A stretch of DNA of 64,000 nucleotides, from assembly GCF_904846235.1 (NCBI RefSeq), contig NZ_CAJGZN010000013.1, positions 1 to 64,000 on the forward strand, given 5' to 3'. The position numbers were made by a program, and so were the translations under genes. This document shows positions 1 through 8,597 of this stretch, in pieces (position 1 is the first letter of the stretch; each line of letters begins with the position of its first letter). The DNA comes from Psychrobacter immobilis. GTDB lineage: Bacteria; Pseudomonadota; Gammaproteobacteria; Pseudomonadales; Moraxellaceae. The notes under the pieces were generated by a model. It saw only the letters and a program-made list of their open reading frames with translations. It was not told the origin of the DNA and did no database searches.

Positions 1-1
1 A

Positions 2-88
2 TTGCATAGCACGATTGGATATGTGTCACCCTTTGAGTTTGAAAAGCGGTATTATGATAATTTAACCCTGTCAGGCATCGCTGCCTGA
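2..88 (+). CDS. IS3-family transposase OrfB, C-terminal fragment (runs off the window)
   Basis: This open frame enters from the left edge and ends at a TGA at 86-88. Its product contains HSTIGYVSPFEFE followed by a short tail. This is the usual C-terminal end of the integrase (rve) domain of IS3-family OrfB transposases, just after the last helix of the catalytic domain. Only about 28 residues are visible, so the family is clear but the specific IS is not. The catalytic residues are outside the window. Confidence 0.75.
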   Translation: MHSTIGYVSPFEFEKRYYDNLTLSGIAA

Positions 89-98
89 CTCAAGTAAA

Positions 99-329
99 TC
101 ACTCTCCGATAAAGTCGGGGCGGTTCAATATCAAATGGGCTCGAATAGAAGAGGAGGCTTGACAGTCAAAATGATTGAGCTTTATATTACCTTTAAGTTT
201 TTTGACCACTTGTTCTGGTTCTAGAATGTCAGGCAGTGCTTCAATGAATGGATTCCCTTTATAAGAACCAAAGCTTTCTTTATAAACTGCATTAATCATT
301 ACTGTCTCCAACATTCTATAATCAGTCAT
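99..329 (-). pseudogene. tnsC: tnsC, 5' fragment disrupted by an IS
   Basis: TnsC is the AAA+ ATPase that links the TnsAB transposase to target selection in Tn7. Only the N-terminus survives: NPFIEALP and the later SSIRAHLI align with the start of Tn7 TnsC as I remember it. After about residue 68 the frame enters the terminal repeat of an IS3-family element and stops eight codons later. The Walker A and B motifs, which lie further on in the family, are absent, so the product should be inactive. The frame overlaps the end of tnsB by 8 bp. An internal ATG (MINAVYKE) aligns better with the Tn7 start than the first one does. Confidence 0.85.
101..127 (-). repeat. Terminal inverted repeat of the IS3-family element
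   Basis: This is the outer end of the insertion sequence, GC-rich at the tip (CGGGGCGGTTCA on the plus strand). It supplies the last eight codons and the stop of the truncated tnsC frame. The boundary at 127 rests on where TnsC similarity stops and on the typical IS3 tip; the partner repeat is outside the window. Confidence 0.7.
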
Positions 330-2427
330 CTTCAGATAAAATATTATGATAAATTGGGAACTTAAGCGCTAGCTCTTCATCATCAAATTCAGTTTGACTT
401 TTCGTGATTTTTTTGGTCGTAGACAGTTGAATTAACTCACCTTTTTTAAACTTATTTCTCTGCCTGTCCTGTCGCTCCTTATCTTTAGCTAACCTTTTGT
501 TATCATTAATATTAGCTAACTGAGCTGACTTACTTTTAAATGCTGTTCGTTTAGCCTTAATAGCTTCTTTTATGATTTTTTCATTTTCTCGTTCAAGGGT
601 TTCTAATGCGAAACTACTTTTAAGCTCCTGATTAGCAGCTGTTTTTTTCTGCTCTTCTTGTATTTGCCACACTTCCCAAAAACTACAGCCTTTAAACTCT
701 CTTGATCTATCGGATAAATGGGCTTTCCAGTAATTGAGGCTATCTTGTTCATAAAAGATAAAAATTGTATTCGCATCTAAAGGATCGTAAGCAACTTTAA
801 TCGACTTAGGTCTATTGATTGTGTTTTTCCGATGAAGCCAGCCTTTTTCTCTTATTTCAGCACAAATATAGTAATTACCAAAAAGCTTGACACCTAAATC
901 TGAAATGGTGGCTTTTTTTCGAGGTAATAGCGCTATGTATAAAGCATCCGCTGAGACAGCACGAAGCCTACCCGTTCGATGTTGTAATCCCCAATTCCAT
1001 AATTCAATAGGAACTAAAGGTAAGTCAGACGGCATATCACTATCTCTATCATAGTGACTTAATTGATGAGCATTGTTATGCATCAAAATTGAATTAATAA
1101 TAATTTTTTTGAAATCTGAAATTGTCAAAGCAGCATCTAGTCGATAGTCTTTGCCACCTTTTTTCTTCTCTTTAACCTCTGTGACTACTCCTGGCGCAAA
1201 TGGTTTGAACTTTGCCTGCATCGTTTTAAAGTAACGCTCCACAATAGGTTTTAAGTCGCCACGATAAGGAGGTGTATTCTCTACTCGAACTGAAAAGCTT
1301 TTTTCCAAGGTCTCAATTTGATGACCTAGTAACTCTCCTCGATCTGCGAGAATTGCATCTGGCAAGCCTATACATGGCCAATCATCAGCTGTGATATTAA
1401 GGCCATAATTTTTACAGTGACTTTGTTTATCCGCTACCGCCATCTCTAAGGCTTGAACACTCGTGACATAGGAAGGATTTTCAAATCCAATATAAAAACC
1501 TGCTACCATGCGGCTAAACACATCTGTAACGAAATAAATAACTGGACGACCTACAATACTTTGTCTATCTGAATCAGATACTAGATAAATATCTGCAATA
1601 GTAGCATCGATCTCATAGCGTGAGCCAGGTCCAAGAACTTGAGTATTAACAGTCGATCTTAACTGTCTCACATCTTTGTTATAACTAATTTTGTTATGTC
1701 TCGCTTTGAGTTTTTGAACAGAAGTAAAGTTCTTGTCATAAAAGTATTTAAACTGCCAGATACTAGGAAAGTCTTCTTCTTTAACATCTGGATTTAAAGA
1801 GCGATAGATTGTTTTAAACTTTCGGTAAGCATAGATGACTGTATGCTTGCTATCGTTTAATAAGTACTTATTTATAGTAATTGAGAAGAGCCTTTCTACA
1901 TCTTCGTTAATAACGGCAGCAACGCCTTCCTTATAAAGCCTAGGCCTACCTAGCTCTTTATCTTTAGCAATACGCTTTTTTCCTTTCGCTCCAGAATTCT
2001 TATAGTTCGGAAGTAGAGCATTAGGTACTTGGCCTTTTTGCCAATACCTACGAAGTAACCGATATAGCGTTTGTTTTGTACTTCTTTTAGAGTCAACAAT
2101 CTCATTAATGAACTTTGCACGTTCCTCTGGAAGGTAATATAAAGGGTGACTTACAATAGGCTTAATAAGCTCATAACTTTCATCTCGTTTTAACTGAGCT
2201 TTACTGCCATCTTTTGGAGTTTGTAACAGTAAACTCTGATGAGGGTCGTCAGTGATATAACACACATCCTCTTCAATCAGATTTACTAAATCCTTAATAA
2301 GTACAAGTTCAGGCAATGCGGATGTACGATCAATCTCAATCCAAACAACTTGCTCTGGTAAAAGGCTTAGTATTCTATACGTTGAACCTTGATTACTATA
2401 AACATCATTGATTCGCAACATATCCAA
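322..2427 (-). CDS. tnsB: Tn7-like transposase TnsB
   Basis: TnsB binds the transposon ends and performs the 3'-end cleavage and strand transfer of Tn7-type transposition. At 701 residues it is almost exactly the length of Tn7 TnsB. The DDE triad is readable: D274 in YEIDATIADI, D362 in ILADRGELLG and E397 in PIVERYFKTM, matching the spacing of the Tn7 triad. A DNA-binding N-terminal part with helix-turn-helix-like segments lies at about residues 100-250, and a basic, charged tail from about 620 on resembles the region that contacts TnsC in Tn7. It overlaps tnsA by 23 bp and tnsC by 8 bp, indicating translational coupling. The gene looks intact even though tnsC is broken. Confidence 0.93.
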   Translation of the reverse strand: MDMLRINDVYSNQGSTYRILSLLPEQVVWIEIDRTSALPELVLIKDLVNLIEEDVCYITDDPHQSLLLQTPKDGSKAQLKRDESYELIKPIVSHPLYYLPEERAKFINEIVDSKRSTKQTLYRLLRRYWQKGQVPNALLPNYKNSGAKGKKRIAKDKELGRPRLYKEGVAAVINEDVERLFSITINKYLLNDSKHTVIYAYRKFKTIYRSLNPDVKEEDFPSIWQFKYFYDKNFTSVQKLKARHNKISYNKDVRQLRSTVNTQVLGPGSRYEIDATIADIYLVSDSDRQSIVGRPVIYFVTDVFSRMVAGFYIGFENPSYVTSVQALEMAVADKQSHCKNYGLNITADDWPCIGLPDAILADRGELLGHQIETLEKSFSVRVENTPPYRGDLKPIVERYFKTMQAKFKPFAPGVVTEVKEKKKGGKDYRLDAALTISDFKKIIINSILMHNNAHQLSHYDRDSDMPSDLPLVPIELWNWGLQHRTGRLRAVSADALYIALLPRKKATISDLGVKLFGNYYICAEIREKGWLHRKNTINRPKSIKVAYDPLDANTIFIFYEQDSLNYWKAHLSDRSREFKGCSFWEVWQIQEEQKKTAANQELKSSFALETLERENEKIIKEAIKAKRTAFKSKSAQLANINDNKRLAKDKERQDRQRNKFKKGELIQLSTTKKITKSQTEFDDEELALKFPIYHNILSEDD

Positions 2428-3220
2428 GCTCCTCAGTCATCAAGTCCCAATAATGAGAGTTACTTATTTGAATGTCGCTACACTTTAGCTTTCTAAAGTC
2501 TATGCGAAGGTCGAATATGAAGAACCTTAGCCCTAATAATGTTCTCAACTCATTAAGCGAACTGCCTATCTCACTGAAATATGCAGTATCAATATCTTTG
2601 CACACAGCAATAATGCTTTTTTTAGGATATTTGGTAAATTCCTTAGCGTAAAAATTCAGACTGTCTTGAGTATCAATTGACCTATTTAGAGTAGTTTCTG
2701 GATATAGCCATTTAATGTTATTTTGAACGGCTATAGGTATGTCTTTTTCAGTGATTATCTGCCACGAAATACCTTTAGAGTGCCAGTATCGACGCTCTAT
2801 CTCTAGTTTCTCTATAGTTCTGGGCTTCATTAGGTCTTTTGAATATTTTGCCTGCAAAACAAATTGGCTAAGCTCTTTATCAGAGCTCACAACATAAAAG
2901 TCTGATGTCATAACATGAGTATTGCCTCTAATAGCAGGGTGCTTTACTTGCATATTCTCTGCAATCTGAAGAGTTTCATCAAATTTAAGAGGAAATTGCT
3001 CTCGAATATCTATGATTTCTTGACTCCATTCAAGAAATAGAAATGTTGCTAGCTCTAAATCAGACATTAAATGATGAGTACGTCTTGTTTTGTGACCGAA
3101 AACTCTATGGGAGCGACCTGACGACGATATATCAGATATTTTTATCCAAGGTTTATAATCGGCAAACTCCCCCTGACCTCTACCTTCTTTAAGCCACTTT
3201 TCTTGTTTTTTTGAAAGCAT
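2405..3220 (-). CDS. tnsA: Tn7-like endonuclease TnsA
   Basis: TnsA makes the 5'-strand cuts at Tn7 ends and works as a complex with TnsB, giving cut-and-paste movement. The 271-residue length matches Tn7 TnsA (273). The restriction-enzyme-like active site is present: E56 in SDLELATF, D107 in VMTSDFYV, and Q123/K125 in LQAKYS. Other family landmarks are GRGQG, SSGRSHRV and DIREQFPL. The C-terminal half is the winged-helix part that meets TnsC. The ATG follows directly on a run of six T residues and a strong hairpin; the only SD-like sequence, AAGGGG, lies in that hairpin. The gene is first in the tnsABC operon and is read in the same direction as glmS. Confidence 0.93.
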   Translation of the reverse strand: MLSKKQEKWLKEGRGQGEFADYKPWIKISDISSSGRSHRVFGHKTRRTHHLMSDLELATFLFLEWSQEIIDIREQFPLKFDETLQIAENMQVKHPAIRGNTHVMTSDFYVVSSDKELSQFVLQAKYSKDLMKPRTIEKLEIERRYWHSKGISWQIITEKDIPIAVQNNIKWLYPETTLNRSIDTQDSLNFYAKEFTKYPKKSIIAVCKDIDTAYFSEIGSSLNELRTLLGLRFFIFDLRIDFRKLKCSDIQISNSHYWDLMTEELGYVANQ

Positions 3221-3226
3221 AAAAAA

Positions 3227-3261
3227 CCCCTTGCTAAAGTTATATAAACTTTAGCAAGGGG
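3227..3261 (-). promoter_or_regulatory. Leader hairpin of tnsA, terminator-like, covering the SD
   Basis: Two perfect 15-base arms (CCCCTTGCTAAAGTT and its complement) flank a 5-base loop. On the minus strand the stem is followed by TTTTTT and then the tnsA ATG. It therefore has the form of an intrinsic terminator placed against a start codon, and the second arm ends in AAGGGG, the only plausible tnsA ribosome binding site. It could stop read-through from glmS, hide the SD in long transcripts, or both. The stem is seen directly; both roles are inferred. Confidence 0.75.
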
Positions 3262-3280
3262 TGATAGCGGAGTCAACAGT

Positions 3281-3344
3281 ATGACTCTTTATTACTCAGT
3301 ATGATTCTTTATTACTTAGTATGTCACTTTATTACTCACGTACA
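3281..3344 (-). repeat. Transposon right end with three 20-bp TnsB-type repeats
   Basis: Three tandem direct repeats with an exact 20-bp period (starting at 3281, 3301 and 3321) share the core CTTTATTACT. Read inward, the core is AGTAATAAAG, close to the AATAAAGT core of Tn7 TnsB-binding sites. The last copy runs to the tip, which ends in ACA at 3344 (5'-TGT inward). Tn7 right ends carry four overlapping 22-bp sites, so three 20-bp copies is a related but different layout. Confidence 0.85.
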
Positions 3345-3369
3345 AGGAGCTGTCGTAGAGTAATTCTTC
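3345..3369 (-). other. attTn7 spacer and insertion point downstream of glmS
   Basis: Exactly 25 bp separate the transposon tip from the glmS stop codon. In Tn7-type elements TnsD/TniQ binds the end of glmS and directs insertion about 25 bp beyond it. The first five bases (AGGAG, 3345-3349) would be one copy of the target duplication; the other copy is outside the window. Confidence 0.8.
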
Positions 3370-5214
3370 TTATTCTACCGTGACTGATTTTGCCAAATTG
3401 CGTGGCTGGTCGACGTCTGTGCCACGCATCACTGCTACATGGTATGACAACAGCTGCACAGGCACGCTGTAGACGATAGGGGCAAGCGTCTCGCAAACAT
3501 CGGGTACATATACTAAGTGTAGTCTATCTTCCGCGACCATTTGACTGGCTTCGCTAGCGAATACAAATAGCTCGCCATGACGCGCATGCACTTCTTGCAT
3601 GTTGGCTTTTAATTTATCAAACATACTGTCTTTGGGCGCTAGTACGACGATGGGCATGTCTTTATCGACCAATGCCAATGGACCGTGTTTAAGCTCGCCT
3701 GCCGCATAACCTTCTGCATGAATGTAAGAGATTTCTTTTAGCTTTAGCGCGCCTTCTAGCGCAATCGGGAACTGTAGCCCGCGACCTAAGAATAGACAGC
3801 TTTTCTTATCTTCAAAGCTTTCACTCATGGTTTTGATAGGAGCATCAAGGTTTAAGCTGGCGTAGAGTTGTCCTGGTAATTGATGTAACTCACTTAATAA
3901 CGTATTTAACTGCTCGTCAGTCATGCGTTTCTGCGTGACACCAATTTTTAATATCAACAATATCAAGGCCACAAGCTGCGTGGTAAATGCTTTGGTAGAG
4001 GCGACGCCAATCTCAGGCCCTGCCAACGTCGGTAAGAAAATATCTGTTTCACGTACCAGCGATGACGTCGGTACATTACATAATGCCAAGCTGACTAAGC
4101 CTGCTGGTGTTTGCTTCTGGATATCACGTAATGCTGATAAGGTGTCAGCCGTTTCACCAGATTGAGAAATACAGATGACCAAAGTATTATCGACGACGAC
4201 AGGATTGCGATAGCGGAATTCGCTGGCAACCTCGACGGAACAAGGTATACGGATAAGGTTCTCAAACCAGTATTTTGCGACCATACCGGCATGATAACTG
4301 GTACCACAAGCAATCACTTGTACATGACGAATACCTGACAACAGTGTCTCATGACGCTGTAAAAAATCGTCGCGTAGTTTAGTCGTTTCACCATTGTCCA
4401 AAGCCATCTCGATCGTACGAGCGACGGCATCTGGCTGCTCGTAAATTTCTTTGAGCATATAATGCTTGAACTCGCCTTTATCTGCATTATGCTGGGTTGC
4501 ATCAATCTCATGTATCTGACGTTGGATTTCAACACCATCTGCATAAACTTGAATGCTATTGCGAGTTAATTTGGCGATATCGCCTTCTTCTAGATACATA
4601 AAGCGGTTAGTCACTGGCAGCAAAGCCAACTGATCTGATGCGATAAAATTCTCACCGATACCAACACCAATCACTAAAGGTGAGCCTAGACGTACAGTAA
4701 TGAGCTCATCAGGGCAATCTACGTGTACGATACCCAATGCAAAAGCACCGTGCAGTAACGGGATAATGGTGCGTACTGCTTCTAACAAGTCAGGTGTCTT
4801 TTTGTAGATATCATGGATTAGATGCGCCACAACTTCAGTATCTGTCTGTGAAGTAAACACGTAGCCTTTGGCTATTAGCTCTTCTTTTAGTTCAGCGTAG
4901 TTTTCGACGATACCGTTATGAACGACCGCAATTTTGCCTGACACGTGTGGATGCGCATTACGTTGTGCTGGCTCGCCATGGGTTGCCCAGCGCGTATGAG
5001 CAATACCGATATGACCATCAAAAAACTCTGGATTGATAGCGACGGCATTAACTAGTGCCTGTACTTTACCCACTTGGCGCTCACGGTGTAGTTCACCATC
5101 ACGAATAACGGTCAGACCAGCCGAATCGTAGCCCCGATATTCTAAACGCTTTAGGCCTTCAAGCAAGATATTCGCAATATTGCGTTCAGCAACGGCGCCT
5201 ACAATTCCACACAT
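3370..5214 (-). CDS. glmS: Glutamine--fructose-6-phosphate aminotransferase (isomerizing)
   Basis: GlmS makes glucosamine 6-phosphate from fructose 6-phosphate and glutamine, the first committed step to UDP-GlcNAc for peptidoglycan and LPS. The N-terminal class II glutaminase starts MCGIVGAV with Cys2 as nucleophile, and HTRWATHG follows near residue 75. Two SIS sugar-isomerase domains cover about 290-600, with CGTSYHAG and SQSGETADT. The C-terminus AKSVTVE is standard. Length (614) is normal. It is followed by attTn7 with an inserted Tn7-like element, so its native terminator is displaced. No glmS ribozyme is seen upstream, as expected outside Gram-positives. Confidence 0.97.
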   Translation of the reverse strand: MCGIVGAVAERNIANILLEGLKRLEYRGYDSAGLTVIRDGELHRERQVGKVQALVNAVAINPEFFDGHIGIAHTRWATHGEPAQRNAHPHVSGKIAVVHNGIVENYAELKEELIAKGYVFTSQTDTEVVAHLIHDIYKKTPDLLEAVRTIIPLLHGAFALGIVHVDCPDELITVRLGSPLVIGVGIGENFIASDQLALLPVTNRFMYLEEGDIAKLTRNSIQVYADGVEIQRQIHEIDATQHNADKGEFKHYMLKEIYEQPDAVARTIEMALDNGETTKLRDDFLQRHETLLSGIRHVQVIACGTSYHAGMVAKYWFENLIRIPCSVEVASEFRYRNPVVVDNTLVICISQSGETADTLSALRDIQKQTPAGLVSLALCNVPTSSLVRETDIFLPTLAGPEIGVASTKAFTTQLVALILLILKIGVTQKRMTDEQLNTLLSELHQLPGQLYASLNLDAPIKTMSESFEDKKSCLFLGRGLQFPIALEGALKLKEISYIHAEGYAAGELKHGPLALVDKDMPIVVLAPKDSMFDKLKANMQEVHARHGELFVFASEASQMVAEDRLHLVYVPDVCETLAPIVYSVPVQLLSYHVAVMRGTDVDQPRNLAKSVTVE

Positions 5215-5396
5215 GGCTATTCCTTAGATTTAAATTTTAGTAGTTCAATATATAATGGTGCAAGATCAAAAAATTTGGTTGGTCACTAATGATGAATCAT
5301 CAACAGATAAATATGATGAAGCAGCACCACAAAGATTGCCGTACTGCTTAGGTTTATTCAAAAATGACTGAGGTTGGCTAAACCACCAATGAGCAA

Positions 5397-6773
5397 TTAT
5401 TTTTTAGTTGGTCTTTGAAAGTCGTTTTTTTGTACTTGACGCGCACGACCAAACGCTAAGGCACTACAATCAACGTCTTTGGTAATCACAGAACCAGCGG
5501 CAACGGTAGCTGTATCGCCAATCGTCACTGGAGCGACTAAGCTAGCATTGGAGCCGATAAAAGCATTGTCTTCAATGATGGTTTGCGATTTATTAGCACC
5601 GTCATAATTACAAGTAATGACACCAGCACCGATATTCACGCCTGTACCGACAGTTGCATCACCGACATAGCTTAAGTGATTTACTTTACTGCCTTGACCA
5701 ATAGTTGATTTTTTAATTTCGACAAAGTTACCAACTTTGCTGTTATCAGATAGTATGGTATCAGGACGCAAATGCGCAAAAGGCCCGATATCAACACCAG
5801 CACCAATATCAGCGCGATCGATCACACAGTAAGGTTTGATGTAGCAGGCATTACCAATCTTGGCATTTTTAATAACACAGCCTGCTTCGATATAGACGTT
5901 GTCACCTAAGGTACAGTCACCTTCAAATACCACATTAACGTCAATAAATACATCTTGACCAGCGCTTAACGTACCACGGATATCGACACGAGTAGGGTCG
6001 GCAAACTGTACGCCAGCTTCTTGTAAGTCAGCAACTAGCTTACGTTGCCAAGTGCGTTCTAGACTAGCAAGCTGTTGACGATTATTAACCCCTTCAATTT
6101 CAAACGTATGCTCAGGCTCAATTGTCGCGATAGTAATACCATCGGCAACAGCCATTTTGACGATATCCGTCAGATAATATTCTTGCTGTGCATTGTCGTT
6201 AGAAAGCTCAGGCAAATATTTGTGCAGTAATGCATTATCGACGCAGTAGATACCGCTGTTAATTTCTTTAATACTTTGCTCTTCAGCATCGGCATCTTTT
6301 TGTTCAACGATGGCTTCAATATTACCTGCTTGGTCGCGTTTAATACGACCCAATCCAAATGGATTATCAACAGTCAATGTCAGCATCGACATACCATCAA
6401 TATTGGCAGTTTTTAATGCTGTCAATGTCTCACAGCTGACCAATGGCACATCACCGTAAAGAATGAGACTTTGTCCTGATTTAGGTAAATCAGACAGTGT
6501 CACCTTGACCGCATGGCCGGTTCCCAATTGCTCAGTTTGAGCAACCCAAGTAATCGATGCTTGTGTATATTGATTGGTAATTTCTGACTTTACTTGATCA
6601 CCACCAAAGCCATGAACAATGATGGTTTCATCAACAGTAAGCTGATGGCACGTATCTAGTACATGGCCTAATAAAGACTTCCCAGCCAATGTCTGCAATA
6701 CCTTTGGCTTTGCCGATTGCATACGTGTGCCTTTACCGGCAGCTAAAATAATTACAGAAAGAGGAGATGTCAT
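5397..6773 (-). CDS. glmU: Bifunctional GlcN-1-P acetyltransferase / GlcNAc-1-P uridyltransferase
   Basis: GlmU acetylates glucosamine 1-phosphate and then adds UMP, giving UDP-GlcNAc. The N-terminal pyrophosphorylase domain has LAAGKGTRM at about residues 10-18 and the GTGHAV and YGDVPL motifs. From about residue 230 a left-handed beta-helix of hexapeptide repeats forms the trimeric acetyltransferase, with NFVEIKKS and GANKSQTI. Length (458) matches E. coli (456). It lies 182 bp upstream of glmS in the same direction, so two consecutive enzymes of the pathway may share a transcript. Confidence 0.97.
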   Translation of the reverse strand: MTSPLSVIILAAGKGTRMQSAKPKVLQTLAGKSLLGHVLDTCHQLTVDETIIVHGFGGDQVKSEITNQYTQASITWVAQTEQLGTGHAVKVTLSDLPKSGQSLILYGDVPLVSCETLTALKTANIDGMSMLTLTVDNPFGLGRIKRDQAGNIEAIVEQKDADAEEQSIKEINSGIYCVDNALLHKYLPELSNDNAQQEYYLTDIVKMAVADGITIATIEPEHTFEIEGVNNRQQLASLERTWQRKLVADLQEAGVQFADPTRVDIRGTLSAGQDVFIDVNVVFEGDCTLGDNVYIEAGCVIKNAKIGNACYIKPYCVIDRADIGAGVDIGPFAHLRPDTILSDNSKVGNFVEIKKSTIGQGSKVNHLSYVGDATVGTGVNIGAGVITCNYDGANKSQTIIEDNAFIGSNASLVAPVTIGDTATVAAGSVITKDVDCSALAFGRARQVQKNDFQRPTKK

Positions 6774-6942
6774 AATAGGCTCGCAAATGTAACAAAATAT
6801 AATATTGGATTATAGCGCAAATGTTCAGTTAGAAAAACACTGTGATGTGCAGGCTTTGTAATTTGAATACCAATAACTTAAGTAAGTAAAATCAAATATA
6901 TAAGACAGCTAAAACTGTAGTAAATATTTCTGTGCGCTAATA

Positions 6943-7548
6943 TCAAAAAGACATGAACATCATCGCAATGACGTAAATAACCAACCAAATGACCGCTGCC
7001 ATGATGCCTGCAATAATATCATCTAACATTACCCCAAGACCGCCAGCAACTTTTTTGTCTGCCCAGCCAATCGGTGGCGGCTTTAAGATATCAAATACGC
7101 GAAATAGGATAAAGGCGGTCGGTAGCCAGCCCCAAAACATAGGCATCATCATTAACGACAATGTATTTTCAGGCTTAGGAAATAAATAAGACAAAATGTA
7201 AGATAACGGTAATAAGGTAATCCACATGCCTGCCCATTCATCCCACACAATATGTGGATCATCGTGCACCTGCATTAATTCAGAAGTACGCCCACAGATC
7301 CAGATACCAACCAAACAAGATAAAATAGTCAGCAGTAAAAAAGGAATAAAACCTAGACTCATGAGGGGCACGCCCACAATCAGCCCACCAACGGTACCCC
7401 AAGTACCAGGTGCACGGCGTGGTAAACCACTACCTAAACCGATACCAAGCCAATAGACTGCACGGTCAAGCATACTGGCACCGACCGGTAGCGGTGGGCA
7501 GTCATTTGCTTTACGGATGTCAGGCTTAGATAAGTCGTGATCAGTCAT
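6943..7548 (-). CDS. pgpA: Phosphatidylglycerophosphatase A
   Basis: PgpA removes the phosphate from phosphatidylglycerophosphate to give phosphatidylglycerol at the inner membrane. Family landmarks are PGTWGTVGG near residue 47, the acidic VWDEWAGMW near residue 100 and the LDDIIAGIMAA segment near the C-terminus, which carry the metal and phosphate ligands. About four membrane segments are visible. It is last in the ribH-nusB-thiL-pgpA run, and its ATG is only 3 bp after thiL, a gene order common in proteobacteria. Confidence 0.95.
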   Translation of the reverse strand: MTDHDLSKPDIRKANDCPPLPVGASMLDRAVYWLGIGLGSGLPRRAPGTWGTVGGLIVGVPLMSLGFIPFLLLTILSCLVGIWICGRTSELMQVHDDPHIVWDEWAGMWITLLPLSYILSYLFPKPENTLSLMMMPMFWGWLPTAFILFRVFDILKPPPIGWADKKVAGGLGVMLDDIIAGIMAAVIWLVIYVIAMMFMSF

Positions 7549-7551
7549 GGA

Positions 7552-8583
7552 TTAGCCTGTAAAGTGTTGGTAACCAGTAAGATTGGGCCACGTTAAAAAC
7601 GGTGCGGGCTGAGTTGGCGTCACTGGCTGATTTTGATAAAACAGTTCAAGACGTGAGTTATTAGAAGACTTGGTATCTGTCGCTATAGGATCTGCTAATG
7701 CAATTACCTCGCCGATACAGGTGACAGGTGTATTGCAAGTAGGAGGTTTGATATGCGCAGGTAAGGTAAATGCCAATTCATAATCATCGCCGCCCGCTAG
7801 CTGACCTAATAAGCAATCAGACAAATCGACAGTAGATAATGACTCGCTACTCGGTAGCTTATCTAAATGGATGCGCATGCTGACAGAGCTTTGCTGACAG
7901 ATATGACCAAGATCTTGATAAAGGCCGTCGGAGATGTCTATCATCGCTGTTGCCCCCATTTTTGCCAATGCTGCACCTAGCGCAATACGCGGCGTCGGCA
8001 TATGTAGACGATGTGCTAACTCGATACCTTGTGCGCTGTCAGGATGCTGCAAGGCAAAAGCGGCATCACCAAGTGTGCCTGAAACATAAACCTTATCACC
8101 CACTTGTGCACCTGAGCGATAAATGGCTGGTGTATCTGCGGATAGCAATCCTTGCGCGCTGATGCTAAGTACTAAACGCTCACTGCGAGTCGTATCACCA
8201 CCTATCAGCGTCACGCCAAACAGCTGGCATGCATGAAACAGCCCTTTGGCAAACTCAGTGAGCCATGCGTGATTTGCTAAACGTTCAGGTAATGCCAGCG
8301 CTAGCATAATGCTATGCGGCGTCGCACCCATAGCAGCGATGTCTGAGACATTAACGGCCACGGTTTTATAGCCAATCGCAAATGCTAATTCGTCGACTCT
8401 TTGCCAGTCAGCATGAAAGTGACGACCTTGAACCAGTGTATCAATACAGCTAACCAAGCGTGATCCTGCTGGCAATGCCATCACAGCCGCGTCGTCACCG
8501 ATACCTTTTTCGATACCAGTTAATGGCGCATGCGTGGCCTGCATCTGTGAGAATATACGCTCAATCAGCTCAAACTCGTTCAT
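7552..8583 (-). CDS. thiL: Thiamine-monophosphate kinase
   Basis: ThiL phosphorylates thiamine monophosphate to the cofactor thiamine diphosphate with ATP. The sequence starts NEFELIERIF, then GIGDDAAV (metal/ATP binding) near residue 26, VNVSDIAAMGA near 78, LIGGDTTRS near 125 and MIDISDGL near 215, all PurM-fold signatures of the family. Length (343) is slightly above E. coli (325), mostly in the C-terminal part. It is 14 bp after nusB and 3 bp before pgpA, so it is clearly operonic. No TPP riboswitch is expected or seen in front of it. Confidence 0.96.
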   Translation of the reverse strand: MNEFELIERIFSQMQATHAPLTGIEKGIGDDAAVMALPAGSRLVSCIDTLVQGRHFHADWQRVDELAFAIGYKTVAVNVSDIAAMGATPHSIMLALALPERLANHAWLTEFAKGLFHACQLFGVTLIGGDTTRSERLVLSISAQGLLSADTPAIYRSGAQVGDKVYVSGTLGDAAFALQHPDSAQGIELAHRLHMPTPRIALGAALAKMGATAMIDISDGLYQDLGHICQQSSVSMRIHLDKLPSSESLSTVDLSDCLLGQLAGGDDYELAFTLPAHIKPPTCNTPVTCIGEVIALADPIATDTKSSNNSRLELFYQNQPVTPTQPAPFLTWPNLTGYQHFTG

Positions 8584-8597
8584 GGCTAGTCTTAGTC

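Larger units (their letters stand above)
1..127 (+). mobile_element. 3' end of an IS3-family insertion sequence
   Basis: The window opens inside an insertion sequence. It has the last 28 codons of a DDE transposase (stop at 86-88), then a terminal inverted repeat ending in GGCGGTTCA at 127. Read inward from the tip, the end starts TGAACCGCCCCG, which matches my memory of IS3-family (IS51-like) ends. Base 128 resumes the tnsC reading frame, so the element lies inside tnsC. The rest of the element and the other junction are outside the window, so target duplication cannot be checked. Confidence 0.8.
128..3344 (-). mobile_element. Right end of a Tn7-like transposon in attTn7 (partial)
   Basis: This is a partial Tn7-like element: terminal TnsB-type repeats at 3281-3344, then tnsA, tnsB and a truncated tnsC, all reading inward from the right end as in Tn7. 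The tip (5'-TGTACG on the minus strand) lies 25 bp after the glmS stop codon, the classical attTn7 spacing and orientation. tnsC is broken by an IS3-family element, and the targeting gene(s), cargo and left end are beyond the window. The element probably cannot move unless TnsC is supplied in trans. Confidence 0.9.

Noticed and set aside
5215-5396. Possible glmS ribozyme or riboswitch before glmS
   Set aside because: No catalytic-core pattern was seen, and this class is not expected in gammaproteobacteria.
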